NCBI RefSeq assembly: GCF_004346095.1
Contig: NZ_SLZV01000003.1
Span: 62,001 to 126,000, forward strand
DNA length: 64,000 nucleotides
Source of the DNA: Faecalimonas umbilicata
GTDB taxonomy: Bacteria; Bacillota; Clostridia; Lachnospirales; Lachnospiraceae
Direction of reading: 5' to 3'
The notes beneath the pieces are model-generated. The model was given only the letters and a program-made list of their open reading frames with translations, was not told the origin of the DNA and made no database searches. Both the position numbers and the translations under genes were made by a program. How positions within the stretch are numbered: position 1 is the stretch's first letter; each line of letters starts with the position of its first letter. Shown in pieces: positions 36,264 to 45,905 of the stretch.

Positions 36264-36432
36264 GTAAGCGATGTATAATCACACGGTTTGTCGCCACCAA
36301 CTTTTCATGAGATAATCACTTCAGGAGTGAGGATATCTCTGGAACAGTTGCATTTGTATTTGGAGCTGTTTACTCTAACTGTGATTGATTCCGGTTGAAT
36401 TCACTCTGAATAACCTTTAGGAGTGAATTACT

Positions 36433-36816
36433 ATGAGTTCAAAAAGACTGCACTACTCTGATGAAAAGTGGCTTGACCTAATTAGCGAATGCCGATCAAG
36501 CGGGCTTTCTGACAAGGACTGGTGCATGGAGCATCAAATCGGTATCAGTACTTTTTATTACCATGTCAAACGACTTCGCAATAAAGCATGCAGTATTCCG
36601 GCAGCTACTGTCGGTACCGTGATTCCCTGCCAGAAGCAGGAAGTTGTAGAACTGAATTTCAATCCTGTATCTGAATTACCAATGAATTGTAGTTCAGAGG
36701 AGATTGCTGCAACTGCTATTAAAATCTCAATGCATGGGATTCAGATTGAAATCACCAATGCTGCGGCAGAGTCTACAATCGTTCAAACACTAACGGCTCT
36801 GCAAAAGTTATGTTAG
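36433..36816 (+). CDS. tnpA: IS66 TnpA
   Basis: 127 residues starting MSSKRLHYSDEKWLDLISEC, with the IS66 Orf1 words SGLSDKDWCMEHQIGISTFYYHVKRLR. A small helix-turn-helix protein needed for transposition in IS66 elements, its role poorly known. ATG preceded by AGGAG. Its stop overlaps the tnpB start. Looks intact. Confidence 0.85.
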   Translation: MSSKRLHYSDEKWLDLISECRSSGLSDKDWCMEHQIGISTFYYHVKRLRNKACSIPAATVGTVIPCQKQEVVELNFNPVSELPMNCSSEEIAATAIKISMHGIQIEITNAAAESTIVQTLTALQKLC

Positions 36817-37169
36817 GCGACCTGCCCGGTGTTTCCAAGATTTTTGTAATCACCGGCCGCACCGATATGAGAAAGAGTTTTGATGGGCTCATGGCTATCG
36901 TGCGGGACAGCTACGACCTCGACCCATACTCCAATGCTCTGTTTCTTTTTTGCGGAAGAGACTGCCGGAAAATCAAGGCTTTGCACTTCGACAAGGACGG
37001 TTTTGTCCTGATGCAAAAAAGATTAGATGGAAGCGGTCGTTTCCAGTGGCCGCGCAATGCCTCGGAAGCACGCCTGCTTACAAGACAGGAATTCCAATGG
37101 CTCATGGAAGGTCTGTCAATCGATCAGCCCAAGGCAATCAAAGCAGGAAGCAGGAAAAAAGACTTCTGA
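36810..37169 (+). CDS. tnpB: IS66 TnpB (Orf2)
   Basis: 119 residues with the family words ITGRTDMRKSFDGLMAIV, ALFLFCGRDCRKIKALHFD and LMQKRLDGSGRFQWPR. Required for IS66 movement; biochemical role unknown. The ATG overlaps the tnpA stop (ATGTTAG), so it depends on translational coupling. Looks intact. Confidence 0.88.
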   Translation: MLGDLPGVSKIFVITGRTDMRKSFDGLMAIVRDSYDLDPYSNALFLFCGRDCRKIKALHFDKDGFVLMQKRLDGSGRFQWPRNASEARLLTRQEFQWLMEGLSIDQPKAIKAGSRKKDF

Positions 37170-37308
37170 GTTTTGTACAAAACAGAGAAAAATAAAAACT
37201 TTTTTCCGGTCATAAAACGACGCTTTCCAGACTTATCAACAGCATTTTTTCTATTTTTGCTCCATCTGTGGAATACCGGACGGATTCCTTCCGTTTTCTT
37301 ATTCCACG

Positions 37309-37374
37309 GTGGATATCTAACCTGAAAATCCGGAATTATCCATTGAATTACAGGTTCTCAGGTTAGATATCCAC
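37309..37374. repeat. Perfect 17-bp inverted repeat between tnpB and tnpC
   Basis: GTGGATATCTAACCTGA (37309-37325) and its exact complement (37358-37374) with a 32-base loop, in a 300-bp gap between tnpB and tnpC. A shorter GTGGAATA/TATTCCAC pair lies just before it. It could form a strong RNA hairpin controlling tnpC or be a small inserted element. Confidence 0.75.
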
Positions 37375-37474
37375 AGGATTTTATTGGTCAAAATGACCAT
37401 GCATAAAATCAGCCGGTTTGCGAAAAACCTGATTTATTTTTATAATAACAGTAGAAATAAACAGGTGGTAAATC

Positions 37475-39195
37475 ATGTCAAACAATAGCAACCGGCAAAG
37501 TGATATCAGCACTTTTCTGACAATCATTGAACAACAGAATAATACGATTGCGCTCCTCACAAAAAATGGCGAGGACATGCAGGATACCATCCGGGATCTG
37601 CGCCAGACCATTGCGAATCTAGAAGAAACCATTGCCGAGTTAAACCGGAGATTCTTTGGCATTTCAAGCGAGCATTCCAAAAATATCTCTCTGCCAGCAG
37701 ACGGTAAAAAGTCTGATGTGGCGGAAGATGTATCAGAGGATGATGTAAAGGAGACTCCGGCGAAAAGTAAAAAGAGTTCAAAACCTCGTAAGTCAAAGGC
37801 ATCCTGAGAAGAGCTTTATGCTTCGCTTCCGGTCTGTGAAGTCAAATGTCCACTGCCGGATGAACAGAAGTTTTGTCCGGACTGTGGTACCCCGCTGGAA
37901 CCTATGGGATACAATTTGTCAGAGAGGAATTAAGGGTAATCCCCGCAAAACTGTTTCGGGTCCGTTACCTTCAGCAGAAGATGCGCTGTCCCGGCTGTCA
38001 TGAAGAAGATGAAACAACGATCGTTGCGGCACCTGCTCCAACGTCTCTGTTTCCCCACAGTCCGGCATCACCATCCCTTGTGGCAATGATCATGTACCGG
38101 AAAGCAGGACTTTATCTTCCGTTTTACCGGCAGGAAATGGATTTTGGCATGAGTGGTGTTCCGATTCCTCGTGAAACGCAAGCACGCTGGTTTATTAAAG
38201 GTGCTCTTGAGTATTTTGAACCGATTTACAGTCAGCTGCATGAGGAACTTATAGGGAGAGACCTTATCCATGCAGATGAAGTTCCCTGTCAGGTATTGCA
38301 CGAGGATGGCCGCAAGGCGACTCAGAAATCCTACATGTGGATTTATCAAAGCGGAAGTGATGGGAAACCTCCTGTGGCGCTGTATGAATATCAGCCGGGC
38401 CGGGCAAGTGCCTATCCGATTGAATTCCTGAAAGGATTTCATGGAATGATACAGTGCGATGGTTATGCGGCATACGGATGCATTGAAGATGTAATCCTTA
38501 TCTGCTGTCTGGCACATGCACGCCGTAAATTCTTTGATGCAGTTCCAAAAGGAAGGCAAAAAAGAATCCGGCTTCTGGATATCAACTCGGAGCAGGCACT
38601 GGATGAACCCCTTTCCTCAGAGGAAGATGCAAATCTGCTTCCAGCCGAAAAAGGAGTTGCTTTCTGCAATCGTCTGTTCTTCAAGGAACGTATGTATAAG
38701 GAGTTATCTCCAGAAGACAGAAAAGCAAAACGTCTTGAAGAAGAAACACCAATCTGGGATGAATTCTGGTCCTGGATTGACACGCTGGATCCATCTGGCG
38801 GAAGCAATCTGGAGAAAGCGGTTAAGTATGCCTTAAACCATAAGGAATCGTTAATGAATTATCTTCTGGATGGAAGATGTGAAATCTCAAACAATTCCGC
38901 TGAGCGAAAGGCAAAGGTTTACGCCACCGGGCGTAAAAACTTCCTGTTTCACGACTCTGTTGACGATGCGAAAGCAACCGCAATTGTTATGAGTCTTGTG
39001 GAGACAGCAAAAGCAAACAACCTAAATGCTTACAAGTATCTGTACACCCTGCTTTTGTATATGCCGGACTACAAAAATGAGCCCGCAGGCATAGAACAGT
39101 TGCTACCGTGGAGTACATTTGTACAGGATAAGTGTTCCGGAATCATAGATGATAGCCTGGAACTTCCAGAAAATCGTGGGAACCTGCCAATTTAG
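37475..39195 (+). pseudogene. tnpC: IS66 TnpC transposase, interrupted by a nonsense codon and a frameshift
   Basis: The N-terminal part (37475-37807) has the coiled-coil NLEETIAELNRRFFGISSE of IS66 transposases. TGA at 37805 follows KSKAS where the family has Arg, a simple CGA to TGA change. The frame continues to the zinc-binding CPDCGTPLEPMGY, then a base is lost near 37911. The second part (from 37873) holds the DDE core: HADEVPCQVLHE, QCDGYAAYG, CLAHARRKF and ISNNSAERKAKVY. Neither half alone can be a transposase. Confidence 0.88.
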
Positions 39196-39360
39196 GGTTC
39201 CCTGGTTTGGATACCCGTGTTGTTATTCATCGCTTACGGTACATGTATTTGAGTGCTTACATTTTTGCTGTTTTAAGATACAACATAGCAAATATCTTGA
39301 CATTTTTCATTTACCAAAATCCCTTTTGTACTTAATTTGATTAATCTCTAACACTTGCTA

Positions 39361-40365
39361 TTACTGTTTTCTTTTTTTATGTAACATTATCACTTTATCA
39401 TAATATTTTTGAATGTAAATGGAAATTATCAACACTAGAAGAAAAAAAGTAATACACTCAAAAAAGCTATTATATTCACCAAATAATATGTTCAATACAA
39501 AGTAAATCTGTCTATGAAATAAATAGCATGTTAATGATGCTACACTAATATTTTCAAGTATACTAACCCATTTATTGTTTTTAATCCGCACCTCTACTTC
39601 ATAACTTAACGTAAAAAGAAATAATATAAAGAACAACATATATATACTCTTTACAATTATCTTTTCTATCTTAAACTCATTTCCTATACCTAAGCTTAAA
39701 TTTTCTGACACTACCGCCACTATACTACTTGTCATTAGCAAAAGTGTATTTTTTCTTTTTGTCCACTCATACTTTTTTACAAAAAAAATTTCTCCTAACA
39801 TTAATCCAATAAAATATATTGGTAATAAATAGAATACTCTGACATCACTATAAGCTCTGCCAGGTTTCATTACTATAGTAGTATAACAAGCAAATATTAC
39901 TATTATCTTTAATTTCATGCTCAATTTATTATATAACGGAGTTACAATGTATAATGGAATTAGCATGCTAATAAACCAAACTGTTTTTGGGGGAACAGAA
40001 ATAAAACATGCCATTCCTACTAGTGTTAACCCCAATTGTTTTAAATCAACAATATAATTCCCCATCCCCATTCTAGTAATAAAAAACAAGCTAAAACAAG
40101 ATACAAAAAACAATGGATATATTGTAATAAATCTTTTTTTATAATATACCATTATTTCCTTGACACATTCAAAGTGCTTCCCTCCCCCCAAAAATCCAGA
40201 CAAAAAAATAAATCCCCCCAATATCCCAAGTGTAATATCAGCTAATACTTTTGATTCTGCTATAAAGTTTGAGTATTCTGTATAATTTGACATATGCCAA
40301 AAGCCAACAATATATGTCATACATATTACTCTTACAATATCGAGACAAAGTATTCTCTTACGCAT
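39361..40365 (-). CDS. Membrane acyltransferase 3 family protein
   Basis: 334 residues, about ten membrane segments, starting MRKRILCLDIVRVICMTYIVGFWHM. The LDIVRV...GFWHM start is the acyltransferase-3 signature with the active-site His. Late segments include SVASLTCYLFHRQIYFVLN. Proteins of this family O-acetylate surface polysaccharides or move acyl groups over the membrane. It is the last gene of the polysaccharide operon, 15 bp after the flippase gene, and very AT-rich. Confidence 0.8.
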   Translation of the reverse strand: MRKRILCLDIVRVICMTYIVGFWHMSNYTEYSNFIAESKVLADITLGILGGFIFLSGFLGGGKHFECVKEIMVYYKKRFITIYPLFFVSCFSLFFITRMGMGNYIVDLKQLGLTLVGMACFISVPPKTVWFISMLIPLYIVTPLYNKLSMKLKIIVIFACYTTIVMKPGRAYSDVRVFYLLPIYFIGLMLGEIFFVKKYEWTKRKNTLLLMTSSIVAVVSENLSLGIGNEFKIEKIIVKSIYMLFFILFLFTLSYEVEVRIKNNKWVSILENISVASLTCYLFHRQIYFVLNILFGEYNSFFECITFFLLVLIISIYIQKYYDKVIMLHKKRKQ

Positions 40366-40380
40366 TTCTTACGTTCTCCT

Positions 40381-41910
40381 TTATTTTTTTATTATTCCTA
40401 ATAATCTCTTTGAAAGGTCTCTAAATCCTAAATCAAATGTGTAATAATATACTGTGTATATCACAAATGACACAAATGATGCAAGCAATGTTTTTACGAT
40501 AAAACCTACGACTCCATTTTGAAGCATTTTCCCCACATATATCACTAAATACTTATTTAAAATTCCTATTCCTATTACAAGCACATAACTAGTATACATC
40601 TCTAACCAGCTAGCTTTTAACTCTGGGAAAACTTTTTTACATATCAACTTATAATTGCAAGGAACTGTTATTGCAACTCTAGCAAACACCGTACCAATAA
40701 GAGCACCCATAATCCCTAGTTTAGGAACCAAGAGAATCGTAATCAATAAGTTTATTACAGCCTGAATTGCAGTAAAATTTCTACTTTCCCTATACAATCC
40801 ACATGCGTTTCTTGCAACTTGAATACAAGGAAGAATAATACCACAGTATAAAACCATAGAAAAAAGAATTATATTGATAATATTTACACAATATTCTTTT
40901 CCAATCCACAAAGAAACAAACTCATTTATCATGCAAATAAAAACCGAAGCGATTATACCTCCTAGCCAATAACTCCCCGCCAACATCTCTTTAAATACAT
41001 TATATGAATTTTTATCCTCATGCGCAATTTTAATTCCAAGAGTTGCTGTAACGCCATCCATAAATTTTTGTGCCATCTCTATTACTTGTCCGACAACCAT
41101 ATTATATGAACTATAAACAGTTACAGCCTCCAATGATCCCATTGTTGAAATAATTATATTATCTGTACTACTGAAAACTATTCTCGATATGTTATGAACC
41201 AATAAATCTTTTGACATCTTATTGGGAGTATTATTAGGCGCTACGGTTTTATCAAGGGTATTACCATAGATATGCTGCATTACAATATGAAATAATATAC
41301 CATCGATCAAAGATATTATCACACTAACCAACAAAACAACTTGCACTGAAATTACAAAATTAAAGTTAATTATTACTGTTAGAAGCACTATCTCTGTTAT
41401 ATATGTTATTCCCCTTGTTAAACCACCTATAAGTTCTGCTTTATACTTTTGTTCCTTAGCTATTATCATATACTTAGGAACCATTGTGATTTTATAAGGT
41501 AAAATTACTTTTAGGCTAAGTAATAGAAATATAGAGAAAACAGTTAAGTACTTTATATCACTTTTTCTAATAAGCAATGGATAAATAGCTGAAATTAATA
41601 TTGCAACATAAAGCATTATATTTACTGCCTTGCTCATACTCTTTCGAAAACCATTATAAAATGCTGATAATTGCTTATTATCATTTTCTGCTATTGGTTT
41701 ATACATTTTATATAAAAATGCAGCACTTAACCCCGCCTCTATTAAAACTATATAATTTAAGACCTGATTTCCAGTCTGTATTAAGCCATTGATATCTGCT
41801 CCATAACATTTTATAAATAGTGAAACTTCAACCATGCCCAAAACAGCGCATAGAATAGTTGTGCTTGATACAATTATCCCATTTAATACTACCATTCTAT
41901 TCCTGTTCAT
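40381..41910 (-). CDS. Wzx-type polysaccharide flippase
   Basis: 509 residues with 12-14 hydrophobic segments. The beginning (VLNGIIVSSTTILCAVLGMVEVSLFIKCYGADINGL) and the internal FSSTDNIIISTMGSLEAVTVYSSYNM are typical of the MATE-like Wzx/RfbX oligosaccharide flippases. It would turn the lipid-linked repeat unit to the outside for polymerisation by the EpsG-like protein at 50210. AT-rich as its neighbours. Confidence 0.85.
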   Translation of the reverse strand: MNRNRMVVLNGIIVSSTTILCAVLGMVEVSLFIKCYGADINGLIQTGNQVLNYIVLIEAGLSAAFLYKMYKPIAENDNKQLSAFYNGFRKSMSKAVNIMLYVAILISAIYPLLIRKSDIKYLTVFSIFLLLSLKVILPYKITMVPKYMIIAKEQKYKAELIGGLTRGITYITEIVLLTVIINFNFVISVQVVLLVSVIISLIDGILFHIVMQHIYGNTLDKTVAPNNTPNKMSKDLLVHNISRIVFSSTDNIIISTMGSLEAVTVYSSYNMVVGQVIEMAQKFMDGVTATLGIKIAHEDKNSYNVFKEMLAGSYWLGGIIASVFICMINEFVSLWIGKEYCVNIINIILFSMVLYCGIILPCIQVARNACGLYRESRNFTAIQAVINLLITILLVPKLGIMGALIGTVFARVAITVPCNYKLICKKVFPELKASWLEMYTSYVLVIGIGILNKYLVIYVGKMLQNGVVGFIVKTLLASFVSFVIYTVYYYTFDLGFRDLSKRLLGIIKK

Positions 41911-41935
41911 AATACAATTACTCCCTCTTCTAGTT

Positions 41936-42484
41936 TTATTTCAATTTTTTTATAACAACATTCCGCTTGTTGTATACTACTGAATATGGAGGTACATCCT
42001 TTGTTACAATTGCTCCTGCCGCAACCACAGATCCCGTACCTATCGTAACCCCCTTTAAAATCACAACATTACCTCCTATCCACACATTATCTTCAATTAT
42101 TATTGGAGCCGTTTTATACCCTTCCTCATTGATATTATTATCTGTATCAAAAATATGATCATGGTCATGAATTGTTACAAAAGGTCCAAACATTACATTA
42201 TCACCAATTATAATTTTATCTCTACAAGTAATAACACAATAAGAATTGAAACCCGAATTTTTCCCTAATTTAAAGATAGCATTATCGGTCACTCGCAGCA
42301 ATGTGCCCTCAGCAAAATGTGCGTGATCTTGTAGAATTATCTTACTATTTTTTCTAGTTCTAAAACTTGCTTTAAAACTAAGTCTTTGCTTTCCATGCAT
42401 TTCTAAGTTCTTTCCCATAAATAATTTATAAAATACCAATTTAAAAATACCTAAAACATATGGATAATTATGTAAAAATGACAT
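41936..42484 (-). CDS. Hexapeptide-repeat acetyltransferase
   Basis: 182 residues. The middle and end are left-handed beta-helix turns (GDNVMFGPFVTIHDHDHIFD, IIIEDNVWIGGNVVILKGVT, GTGSVVAAGAIVTKDVPPYSVV), as in WcaF/WbbJ-type O-acetyltransferases; catalytic His lies in the IHDHDH region. It likely acetylates a sugar of the repeat unit. The N-terminus MSFLHNYPYVLGIFKLVFYK is normal for the group. Confidence 0.85.
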   Translation of the reverse strand: MSFLHNYPYVLGIFKLVFYKLFMGKNLEMHGKQRLSFKASFRTRKNSKIILQDHAHFAEGTLLRVTDNAIFKLGKNSGFNSYCVITCRDKIIIGDNVMFGPFVTIHDHDHIFDTDNNINEEGYKTAPIIIEDNVWIGGNVVILKGVTIGTGSVVAAGAIVTKDVPPYSVVYNKRNVVIKKLK

Positions 42485-43000
42485 ACTCTCTATTCTTTCC
42501 TAATTAATTATTTAAACAAAAAACTATGATTTCACTAGTTTTTCTGAATGGTTAATAGTTACATTGTTTTAATCAAATTCTTTGTTAGCCCCAAAATCAA
42601 CCATGGTACATTTTTGCATTAATCGATGTGTAATAATCATTGAAACTATGATAATGTACAAATTAGCATATGCAAATTTATCCATCATTTAATAAAGTAC
42701 TTCTTCCGGGGTTAATCTATACTCGTTTATGAAATCATTTTTCGCCGTATCAGAATTGCATTCCACCAATACGTTATTATATGAATAATCTTATTCACTC
42801 ATACCCTACTTTACATTTATAGATTCATAAGATATTTATTCAAACAGCACTTCTAACAACCATAGCTGTACCTATTTATTTTCATAATAATATCACTCTA
42901 TTGCAAAGCACAAAATCCTAATATTGAATTGTTGCTAGTCCACAAAACATATTATCATCTTTCTACACTCTACATAATTTGCAAACGAAAACGATGCTCA
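42485..43000. other. About 515 bp gap, possible decayed gene
   Basis: Minus-strand reading gives broken coding-like text (NDFINEYRLTPEEVLY, stop, MMDKFAYANLYI, then ITHRL) that faintly recalls the end of a polysaccharide pyruvyltransferase. No intact frame, RNA or clear terminator. This may also hold a promoter for the three genes to the left. Confidence 0.3.
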
Positions 43001-43792
43001 TTATCTGTGATGATATATATACATAATTCTTTTGGGTATCAGTTCCGTAATAATTGGTTTAATAGCAAATGGATATAACCAAATTGGAAATCTATTAATT
43101 TTAAAGCCAATCAATCTTGTTTTTGCAATATTAATCGAAACTTTCATTCCAATTTTTTTATAATCACTCATACTTTGATGATATTTCAGAACTGGTTCTT
43201 GCAAATTATACCCTTTGAATCCCTTTGAAAAAAAACGAAACCATAAGTCCAAGTCTTGTCCTCTTATTGTTCGCTCTGATACAGTATACCCATTCAACTT
43301 TTTATAAACACTTTTTCTCATCATAATTGTTGGATGATAAAATGGAACATCTTTAATCATATCTCTAACTTCTGGTATTTCCTTCCCAATTCTAGCCTTA
43401 TGCTCTCCACTATCATCATATGGAATTATTCCACCTCCAACAACAGCATACTCCTTGTGTTGATCAAGGAACTTCACCTGCTTTGATAGGCGATCTGGAA
43501 AACATATGTCATCTGCATCCATTCTTGCAATATATTTTCCTTTTGCAATTTCTAAGCAATGGTTTAGTGTATATGCCAGTTTTTTATTACTCTCATTTCT
43601 TACTATTTTTATTCTTTTATCCCCCTCCGCAATTTCTTTTAAAACATGATATGTATTATCTGTCGAACAGTCATCGCAAATAATAAATTCCCAATCTTCA
43701 AATGTCTGTGCCACAACACTATCTATTGCATTTTTTACAGTATCTGCACAATTATACGTTCCCATAATAACAGATATAATTGGATTATTCAT
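43001..43792 (-). CDS. Family 2 glycosyltransferase
   Basis: 263 residues. GT-A start ISVIMGTYNCADTVKNAIDSV, then CDDCSTDNTY, the nucleotide-binding/metal motif ARMDADDICFPDRL, and RGQDLDLWFRF as the acceptor-side ED-like motif. It adds one sugar of the capsule repeat unit on the cytoplasmic side. It begins 1 bp after the next GT2 gene stop. Confidence 0.88.
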   Translation of the reverse strand: MNNPIISVIMGTYNCADTVKNAIDSVVAQTFEDWEFIICDDCSTDNTYHVLKEIAEGDKRIKIVRNESNKKLAYTLNHCLEIAKGKYIARMDADDICFPDRLSKQVKFLDQHKEYAVVGGGIIPYDDSGEHKARIGKEIPEVRDMIKDVPFYHPTIMMRKSVYKKLNGYTVSERTIRGQDLDLWFRFFSKGFKGYNLQEPVLKYHQSMSDYKKIGMKVSINIAKTRLIGFKINRFPIWLYPFAIKPIITELIPKRIMYIYHHR

Positions 43793-43793
43793 C

Positions 43794-44777
43794 TTACTGG
43801 TCTCCTCTATGTTTCATCTTCTTCAATTTATAATGTAATTCCGGATTTATCAATGCTATCAAACCTAATATCCTATGCGAAAATCCATATTTTCTATTTC
43901 TAAAAAAGTAATGTTTATATTTCTTAAAATTAGTATACAATCGTTCTTTAAGAACTTCATCATTCATTCCAGAATTATAATAAATATATAGGAAACTTAA
44001 ATTCTGATTTGCTATAGTCGCTCCAATAATTGGAACAGCCTCTGGTACATAAACTTTTGCTAATTCCAAAAGTTTATCATATGTTTTCAAACCACTTATT
44101 TTTCTCTGGCTTAGTGGGTGATTAATGTTTGTCACACCGGCTTTATGCTGAACATAAAAGTAATGAGGTTCTGGGTTATATGAAATTTTCCCACATTTTA
44201 GTATATATCTAAAGGCAAAATGGAGATCCTGAGCCATTCCCAATTCTTCATCAAACCTTAGATTATTTCTATAAATAATATCTAAATGATATAATTTATT
44301 CCATGCAAATCCACAATATTCCGTCTGCGCCAATAGATGCAAAATGGCATCTTTTTTATTAAATATTTCTTTTTTAGCACCATTATTTTGAATCACTTGC
44401 TTCGTATGTGTCACAATATAATTTCCACATATTTCAAGATCAATTTCATCTGCCTGTTGTTCCACTAAAGCAGAAAGATAATTTTCATCTACCCAATCAT
44501 CTGGATCAGGAAATATGATATATTTTCCTCTAGCTCCCTCTATACCACAATTTCTTGCGGATGAAAGTCCACCATTTTTCTTATGAATGACGCGAATTAT
44601 TTCATGCTTGCTCGCCAGCTCATCACAAAGTTCAGAACTATTATCAGTAGATCCATCATCTACCAAAATGATTTCATAATGACGATATTTTTGTTTTAGA
44701 AGACTATCAACTGCTTTCATTAAGTATGATCCCATGTTATAAATCGGAACTACAACCGTAATCAAATCATTTTCCAT
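43794..44777 (-). CDS. Family 2 glycosyltransferase
   Basis: The ATG at 44777 with GGAGG nine bases upstream is preferred to the longer frame (44825). 327 residues: LITVVVPIYNMGSYLMKAVD, DDGSTDNSSELCDELA, NGGLSSARNCGIEGARGKY and FPDPDDWVDENYL, then the acceptor motif LGMAQDLHFAFRY. The first 11 bases overlap the CapA-like gene, suggesting coupled translation. Sugar and linkage cannot be told. Confidence 0.88.
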   Translation of the reverse strand: MENDLITVVVPIYNMGSYLMKAVDSLLKQKYRHYEIILVDDGSTDNSSELCDELASKHEIIRVIHKKNGGLSSARNCGIEGARGKYIIFPDPDDWVDENYLSALVEQQADEIDLEICGNYIVTHTKQVIQNNGAKKEIFNKKDAILHLLAQTEYCGFAWNKLYHLDIIYRNNLRFDEELGMAQDLHFAFRYILKCGKISYNPEPHYFYVQHKAGVTNINHPLSQRKISGLKTYDKLLELAKVYVPEAVPIIGATIANQNLSFLYIYYNSGMNDEVLKERLYTNFKKYKHYFFRNRKYGFSHRILGLIALINPELHYKLKKMKHRGDQ

Positions 44778-45894
44778 AAACTTTTTCCTCCAGCATTGTA
44801 ATAAGCACCTCCCTATGTGCATCACAACGCAAAATATTCATAGTAATCATCTGCTTCATTTTTCTATATATAATATCAATCAACTTGTTTTTTAAGATTC
44901 TGTTCATCTTATTAAATACCCTATTTTTCCCCAGCAACATTGAGTAATATAGTGCTTTGTTTTCTTCAACAAATGTAGTCCAGGAATCCTTGATAGCAGT
45001 TACATCGTCGAGAATTTCTGACTGCTTTCTCATTAAATCAATCCTCGCATCTTCATCCTTTGTATCTGCAAATACAATTCCTTCCGGCGTAGCTTTCATT
45101 AGTTTGAAAGTAGTATTAGATGAAAATGCATCCAACTCAACGAGTAGTCCTTCATTCCACTTTTCGTTTCCCTCTCTATAACCAAACACAGAATTTCCCT
45201 GCCCATATAGAATTGTCTTTTCATGATATGTTTCAATTGTCCCAATACAATGACTATGCTGACACAGAACCAAATCTGCACCCACTTCTACCATTTTTCT
45301 ACATTTTTTCTGAAGCAGCGGTGTCGGGTATACATAATGTTCAATACCACCATGATAAAGTACAACTACTATATCAACATCTTTTTTGAGAGCTGTAATT
45401 TTATCAAAGGAATAGTATGGATCAAATAACGCCGATCCTGGTGTTGTTTGTCCTGCAATATTAAATTCTTCTTCTGCAAAACTAATAAACCCTACTTTCT
45501 TCCCACTTATCTCAATAATAAGAGGTTTCTCTGCTTCACTTTGATTCTTCCCCGCACCAAATACAAAGAAACCATTATCATGACATGCTTTCAATGTATC
45601 AGACACAGCATCTACTCCATAATCAAGAATATGGTTATTGGCTAAAGACAGAACATTAATTCCTGCCTTAGACAAAACCTGTAAATCCCCTGGTTTAGCC
45701 CTCAAATTTGGACCGCATTTAACAATCGGATTCGTTTCATTTGTTGCTGGACACTCAAGATTTGCAACAACATACTCTGCTTTTTTTATCTCCGCCAAGA
45801 TATTTTCCGAAAGTGCACAACTGCCTTTATCAAATATTTTTCTATAATTATTATCTGGACAAATATCTCCAAATATTATTATCTTTCCACTCAT
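44767..45894 (-). CDS. capA: CapA-family metallophosphatase-like protein
   Basis: 375 residues. The order GDICPD, VANLECPATN, LSLANNHILDYG, LYHGGIEHYVYPTP and DLVLCQHSHCIG matches the metal boxes of the CapA/PgsA family, named from poly-gamma-glutamate synthesis but also found with polysaccharide clusters. No N-terminal membrane anchor is visible, unlike Bacillus PgsA. There are no PgsB/PgsC partners nearby, so polyglutamate synthesis is not supported. A role in trimming or attaching a phosphate-containing group is a guess. Confidence 0.82.
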   Translation of the reverse strand: MSGKIIIFGDICPDNNYRKIFDKGSCALSENILAEIKKAEYVVANLECPATNETNPIVKCGPNLRAKPGDLQVLSKAGINVLSLANNHILDYGVDAVSDTLKACHDNGFFVFGAGKNQSEAEKPLIIEISGKKVGFISFAEEEFNIAGQTTPGSALFDPYYSFDKITALKKDVDIVVVLYHGGIEHYVYPTPLLQKKCRKMVEVGADLVLCQHSHCIGTIETYHEKTILYGQGNSVFGYREGNEKWNEGLLVELDAFSSNTTFKLMKATPEGIVFADTKDEDARIDLMRKQSEILDDVTAIKDSWTTFVEENKALYYSMLLGKNRVFNKMNRILKNKLIDIIYRKMKQMITMNILRCDAHREVLITMLEEKVYGK

Positions 45895-45905
45895 CTTATC
45901 ACCCT

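Larger units (their letters stand above)
36264..39237 (+). mobile_element. IS66-family element with broken tnpC
   Basis: Ends are GTAAGCGATG...ACACGG at 36264 and its inverted partner (CCCGTG...CATCGCTTAC) ending at 39237, about 20 of 24 positions alike. Inside are tnpA, tnpB and tnpC in the standard order. I do not see an 8-bp target duplication next to the ends, so one flank was probably rearranged after insertion. tnpC has two lesions, so this copy is not expected to move by itself. Confidence 0.82.

Noticed and set aside
44767-45894. Poly-gamma-glutamate capsule based on the CapA-like gene
   Set aside because: No PgsB or PgsC homologue is present. CapA-like proteins also occur in polysaccharide clusters.
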